From the NCBI GenBank assembly GCA_002787235.1, contig PCWG01000026.1:65278-128564 (forward strand): DNA of 63,287 nucleotides, in the 5' to 3' direction. Position 1 is the stretch's first letter. The number at the start of each line of letters is the position of its first letter. The DNA comes from Nitrospinae bacterium CG11_big_fil_rev_8_21_14_0_20_45_15 (lineage in GTDB: Bacteria > Nitrospinota > Nitrospinia > Nitrospinales > VA-1). The translations under genes were made by a program, and so were the position numbers. The notes beneath the pieces were generated by a model. That model did no database searches, was not told where the DNA came from, and worked only from the letters and a program-made list of their open reading frames with translations. Positions 60,002 to 63,287 of the stretch are shown here, piece by piece.

Positions 60002-60558
60002 TTTGCGTACATTTTTCTCGTGAACTCAACCCGGTCCTTCAATTGATCGATGGGAACCAGGAGTTGTTCGAGGTTATATTTCATTTTGCTTCGATCTAGC
60101 ATGGAAATTTCGCAATCATCGCTCATGAAGATGGCTTCTTCCGGACAGGCCTCTTCACAATTCCCGCAAAATATACAAACAGCATAATCAATTGTAAATT
60201 CCTTGGGCCAGCGCTCTACTTCATTTTGCTTGCCGGTATTCTCAGCAGGAATAATGTCTATGCAGTAAGCGGGGCATGCTATCTCACACAATCCACAAGC
60301 GACACAGTTGGGGAGATTGTTTTCATTCAACGCGAGAACAGGCCGACCCCGGTAAGCAACGGGATATTTTACAGTCTCTTCAGGATAATAAACTGTGAAA
60401 ATTTCACGATGTTTCTTTTGTCCCAGAAAAAATGGAACAAAACCAAATAGATTTATAAAAAAATGCCGTGTGGTGATATACATCCCCCTGATAATTTCAG
60501 GAAGGTATATCCGTTCCCACAGTGTGAGCTTAACGTTTCTGTTTACTGTATAGGCCAT
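59989..60558 (-). CDS. nuoI: NADH-quinone oxidoreductase subunit I
   Basis: 189 residues with two 4Fe-4S motifs, CVACGLCEIACP and CIFCGNCEEACP, that carry clusters N6a and N6b between the hydrophilic arm and the quinone site. The N-terminal amphipathic helix and a C-terminal extension are normal. It overlaps nuoJ by 13 bp. Confidence 0.94.
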   Translation of the reverse strand: MAYTVNRNVKLTLWERIYLPEIIRGMYITTRHFFINLFGFVPFFLGQKKHREIFTVYYPEETVKYPVAYRGRPVLALNENNLPNCVACGLCEIACPAYCIDIIPAENTGKQNEVERWPKEFTIDYAVCIFCGNCEEACPEEAIFMSDDCEISMLDRSKMKYNLEQLLVPIDQLKDRVEFTRKMYAKWNY

Positions 60559-60575
60559 AATGACTTCCAGTAGTA

Positions 60576-61652
60576 TTATTCAAGTGCCAGTATCACAGCA
60601 CCTGTTATGAGTATATTTGCCAGAGACAATGGCAGTAGTATCTTCCAACCCAATTTCATGATCTGGTCATATCGGAACCGCGGAAGCGTCCAACGTACGA
60701 TCATTTGAAAAAAGATAAAAAAGCAGACTTTAGCGAAAAATACACCAACGTGTATTAGCAATGCGATTATGTTGGCACCGGTTTCCCCAAGAAAATCAAA
60801 CATGGAGAGAATGCCGTCCATTGTTACAAAGGGAAGATTCCAGCCTCCAAAGAAGAGCAAGGTGACAATGGCACCAATGGTGACCATTTCGACAAATTCC
60901 GCCATGAAGAACATACCGAACTTCAAACCGCTGTATTCGGTAAAGTAACCGGCAACCAATTCAGATTCGGCTTCTGGGGCATCAAAGGGGATGCGTTTGT
61001 TTTCTGCAATGGAGGCGGCAAAAAACAGGAAAAAGCCTACAGGTTGAAGAAAAATTCCCCATCTCCAAAAGTCTTCCTGGATGGCACCAATTTCAGTGAG
61101 ACGCATGGTGCCGTAAACCATAAGGATACCAATAATGGTCAATCCCATCGTTACTTCATACGAAATCATCTGGGCCGCAACACGAATAGAACCTAATAGA
61201 GACCAGTTGTTATTGGAACTCCAGCCAGCAATAACGTAACCGTAGGTAGCAATGGAGGCGACTGCGAAAATAAAAAGCAGACCCACGTCCAGATCAGAAA
61301 TGACCAGATTGACTTCTTTGCCAAACAGGGTATAGACACCACCGAAAGGGATAACCGCGAAGGTGATGAGTGCAGGAATAAGTGCGACGATGGGGCTCAG
61401 AGTATGCAAGGCTTTGTTTGCACCGCGAGGGATAAAATCCTCTTTGGTGAACATTTTCAAAGCGTCAGCGATAATATGAAAGAGACCAAATGCAGTGAAA
61501 CCGAGGATATCAGCCCGGTTCGCACCAATACGATCCTGCATGATGGCACTCTGCTTCCTCTCGACCCACGTGAGAACCGGGGCGAAAAAGCCTACAGTGA
61601 CGCCAAAAATAAATAATATCTTAACCAGAGTGATCAGGAAATCAACAAACAT
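60576..61652 (-). CDS. nuoH: NADH-quinone oxidoreductase subunit H
   Basis: 358 residues, eight or nine TM helices, forming the quinone tunnel. Conserved VERKQSAIMQDRIGANRADI, AENKRIPFDAPEAESELVAG and RWTLPRFRYDQIMKLGWK. 13 bp after nuoC and 17 bp before nuoI. Confidence 0.94.
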   Translation of the reverse strand: MFVDFLITLVKILFIFGVTVGFFAPVLTWVERKQSAIMQDRIGANRADILGFTAFGLFHIIADALKMFTKEDFIPRGANKALHTLSPIVALIPALITFAVIPFGGVYTLFGKEVNLVISDLDVGLLFIFAVASIATYGYVIAGWSSNNNWSLLGSIRVAAQMISYEVTMGLTIIGILMVYGTMRLTEIGAIQEDFWRWGIFLQPVGFFLFFAASIAENKRIPFDAPEAESELVAGYFTEYSGLKFGMFFMAEFVEMVTIGAIVTLLFFGGWNLPFVTMDGILSMFDFLGETGANIIALLIHVGVFFAKVCFFIFFQMIVRWTLPRFRYDQIMKLGWKILLPLSLANILITGAVILALE

Positions 61653-61665
61653 AGTTCGGTGTTCT

Positions 61666-62151
61666 CTAGTTCAACGGACCGATGAGCGGTTGCCGCTTGT
61701 TTACGGGATAGTCTTTCCTTAAAGGGTGACCTTGAAACTCTTCGTAGAGCAAGATGCGTTTCATATTTCCGTGCCCTTCAAATTTGATTCCATACATATC
61801 CCAAATTTCTCGCTCATACCAATCAGCGGTTTTCCACATACTGGTTAAGCTTTGAACTTGACAATCTTTTTCACATACGGGAATTTTAATTCGAACGCGA
61901 TGTTTGTATTTCATCGAGAAAAAGTGATAAACCACTTCAAAGCGTTCGGTTTTCCGTCCCAAGTAATCAACGGCTGTGATATCCATTAAAAAATCAAAGG
62001 AAAACTCAGGATCCTTTCGCAAAAAATCAAAAAATTCAAGGCCACAACCTTTTTTTACGGTAACGGTTGCATCCCCACGAAAGGTATGACTGTCGAGGAT
62101 CAGATCCGGGTATTTCGCAGTGATCTTTTCTGTAATTTTAGTTTCTTCCAT
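61666..62151 (-). CDS. nuoC: NADH-quinone oxidoreductase subunit C
   Basis: 161 residues from ATG 62151 (a TTG at 62163 adds four). 30-kDa subunit signature: ERFEVVYHFFSMKYKHRVRI, WYEREIWDMYGIKFEGH and HPLRKDYP. It belongs to the peripheral arm next to NuoD. NuoD is not fused to it and not encoded downstream, where nuoH follows directly. Confidence 0.92.
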   Translation of the reverse strand: MEETKITEKITAKYPDLILDSHTFRGDATVTVKKGCGLEFFDFLRKDPEFSFDFLMDITAVDYLGRKTERFEVVYHFFSMKYKHRVRIKIPVCEKDCQVQSLTSMWKTADWYEREIWDMYGIKFEGHGNMKRILLYEEFQGHPLRKDYPVNKRQPLIGPLN

Positions 62152-62197
62152 ATTGCTTGCCAAATGGTTGGTTAGGTATCAGAATTTTAAAAACTGA

Positions 62198-62554
62198 CTA
62201 TTCCCAGTCCAAACCTCCCTTGATCCAGACATAACAAAGACCTACGCCCAGAATGATTATGAAAAATAACATTTCAACGAATCCAAACATTCCCAGTTTC
62301 TTAAATAAGATGGCCCAGGGAAAGAAGAACACGGCTTCAATATCAAAAAGAACAAATAATACGGCTACAAGATAAAATTTAACCGAGAACCGCTGGTGGG
62401 GTGAAACGATTTGCTTCTCACCACATTCGAAGGGTTCCATTTTCTCGGCAAAGTGCCGTTTTGGACCCAGTACCGAAGTCATGAAGACCATGCCGCAGGC
62501 AATGCCTATGGCCATGATAAACATAACGGTTGCACCAATGTATTGTTCTAACAT
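62198..62554 (-). CDS. nuoA: NADH-quinone oxidoreductase subunit A
   Basis: 118 residues, three TM helices, with the conserved loop FECGEKQIVSPHQRFSVKFY and the FDIEAVFFFPWA helix. First gene of the operon. A possible promoter (TTGAGA ... TATAAA) lies about 100 bp upstream. nuoB, normally next, is missing. Confidence 0.92.
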   Translation of the reverse strand: MLEQYIGATVMFIMAIGIACGMVFMTSVLGPKRHFAEKMEPFECGEKQIVSPHQRFSVKFYLVAVLFVLFDIEAVFFFPWAILFKKLGMFGFVEMLFFIIILGVGLCYVWIKGGLDWE

Positions 62555-63176
62555 GCTTTGCCTCTAAAGCGGGTAGGTGGCGTTATGAGCCCTTTTACCG
62601 CCTTGCTTGTGGAAGCGAATCTTTAATTTTTATAATAAGTTTGATTTATAAAGCCTTAAGAATTTTCTCAAGCATTTAAAAGGCTTTAAGACTCAGTTTG
62701 TACAGTAACAGAGGGGCGATAGTACTCTATGGCTTGGCTTTTTGTCAATCAAAAAACCGATTTGGAAGAGATAAATTGGCGGATGGTGACTGTGGTATTG
62801 GCTATAACATTTATGATGCGTTGTTAAAATTATTTGAGATAAATTTAGAGTATTGATTTTAAAGGGATAAATAATAATCAATCTTACTTTAAGAGTGGAA
62901 TCGGAGAGGGAATAAATCACCGCTAATTGAATTGATCTGACCAGATAGAACAGAGTTTTAGATGAAGGTATTAGAGGCAAGAAAACATTCAGATAATGGA
63001 TAAGTTGTTGAGTACTGAGGGAGTAAGAGTGATTAAATGTTAAAAATGGTGAAGAGATTGTATAAAGGACTCTTAGACAGTATTTATTAGGGCAGGGGAG
63101 TGATGCGTTGAGCTGTGCGGGGTCGCTGTGTTGCGTCGTATTTACGTGTGTTGTAGTGTTGTGTGTATAAAATAGA
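62555..63176 (-). other. non-coding leader region between the rRNA terminator and nuoA
   Basis: About 620 bp without a credible gene. The only long open frame (minus, 63187-62693) starts inside the rRNA terminator, is low-complexity and Ser/His/Tyr/Leu-rich, and has no ribosome site. The half near nuoA is AT-rich and probably holds the nuo promoter; AGAGG precedes the nuoA start. Confidence 0.6.
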
Positions 63177-63213
63177 AAAAGCCCCATCTTTTTTATGAAG
63201 AGATGGGGCTTTT
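63177..63213 (-). terminator. rho-independent terminator of the rRNA operon (bidirectional form)
   Basis: A 13-bp stem AAAAGCCCCATCT (63177-63189) / AGATGGGGCTTTT (63201-63213) with an 11-base loop. On the minus strand the T-run TTTTTC follows the stem, ending the 5S transcript. Confidence 0.85.
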
Positions 63214-63224
63214 AGTATTTTAAA

Positions 63225-63287
63225 CCCGGCCTCGTCCTACTCTCCCACACAGTCACCCGTGCAGTACCATCGGCGCTGAGAGACTTA
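63225..63287 (-). rRNA. rrf: 5S rRNA, 3' part, cut by window edge
   Basis: The minus strand reads GTGGGAGAGTAGGACG followed by a GC-rich end, the hallmark 3' half of 5S rRNA, with ATGGTACTGCACGGGTGAC before it. The 5' half lies beyond the window. It ends about 11 bp before the terminator. Confidence 0.85.

Noticed and set aside
62693-63187. 164-codon open frame on the minus strand between 5S rRNA and nuoA
   Set aside because: It starts inside the rRNA terminator, is low-complexity (Ser, His, Tyr, Leu-rich), and has no ribosome site or recognisable fold.
1-63287. CRISPR arrays, insertion sequences, integrases
   Set aside because: No regularly spaced repeats and no transposase or recombinase genes were seen; the HTH-like start of MotB is part of an intact stator gene.

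Overview
The window reads as chromosome from a Gram-negative, probably aerobic or nitrite/sulfur-oxidising type bacterium of moderate GC content. It encodes lipoproteins, periplasmic lytic transglycosylases, a KDO-pathway isomerase (KdsD), flagellar MotA/MotB, a sigma-54 NtrB/NtrC pair, a c-type cytochrome fused to a probable outer-membrane barrel, and respiratory complex I. The mix (archaeal-like GlmU and ThiN enzymes beside deltaproteobacterial-like NtrC, MotB and Slt) fits a deep-branching lineage such as Nitrospinota. That placement is inference; no 16S gene is in the window.

Layout. 1-12.7 kb is one long minus-strand block: ilvE, an FmdB zinc ribbon, ntrB-ntrC, a tandem pair of AstE/AspA-like proteins (one with its catalytic residues lost), trmN6, a miaA reading frame that runs without a stop into a periplasmic lytic transglycosylase, a DUF362 protein, an ECF sigma factor with its zinc anti-sigma factor, and an arsM-like arsenite methyltransferase cut by the window edge. 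12.8-14.6 kb is a small accessory island: tRNA-Lys and tRNA-Glu, followed by two modules each led by a 66-bp direct repeat of the tRNA-Glu acceptor end plus terminator. The modules carry one unknown gene and one SieB-like superinfection-exclusion gene. 14.9-19.7 kb holds a Coq4-motif protein with a SugE/Gdx exporter, an MMPL/RND transporter, and a membrane-anchored LuxR-type regulator with palindromes near both of its flanking promoters. 19.2-22.5 kb encodes envelope proteins, including the monohaem cytochrome-barrel protein. 22.7-31.7 kb has pgi-tal, copA, mgtE, an MltF-like protein and a J-domain/MORN fusion.

31.7-41.7 kb contains apbE and clc, rpe and a cyclic-nucleotide-binding protein, a polytopic membrane protein, motB (with an extra N-terminal HTH-like region), motA and a PilZ-like protein, and kdsD. 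41.8-53.4 kb contains alaS, an orphan NHLP-leader-type peptide, smpB, a SAM-hydrolase-family gene, mtaB, a mini-Fis protein, a GlmU uridyltransferase domain, an archaeal-type bifunctional GlmU, glmS and a thiD-thiN fusion. 53.7-62.6 kb is a minus-strand complex I operon nuoACHIJKLMN lacking nuoB, nuoD and nuoEFG. The window ends inside a 5S rRNA gene on the minus strand with its terminator.

Working together: pgi, tal and rpe serve hexose/pentose-phosphate metabolism; glmS and the two GlmU-type proteins make UDP-GlcNAc; MotA, MotB and the PilZ-like protein form a motor-plus-brake unit; MiaA, MtaB and TrmN6 all modify tRNA at or near position 37.
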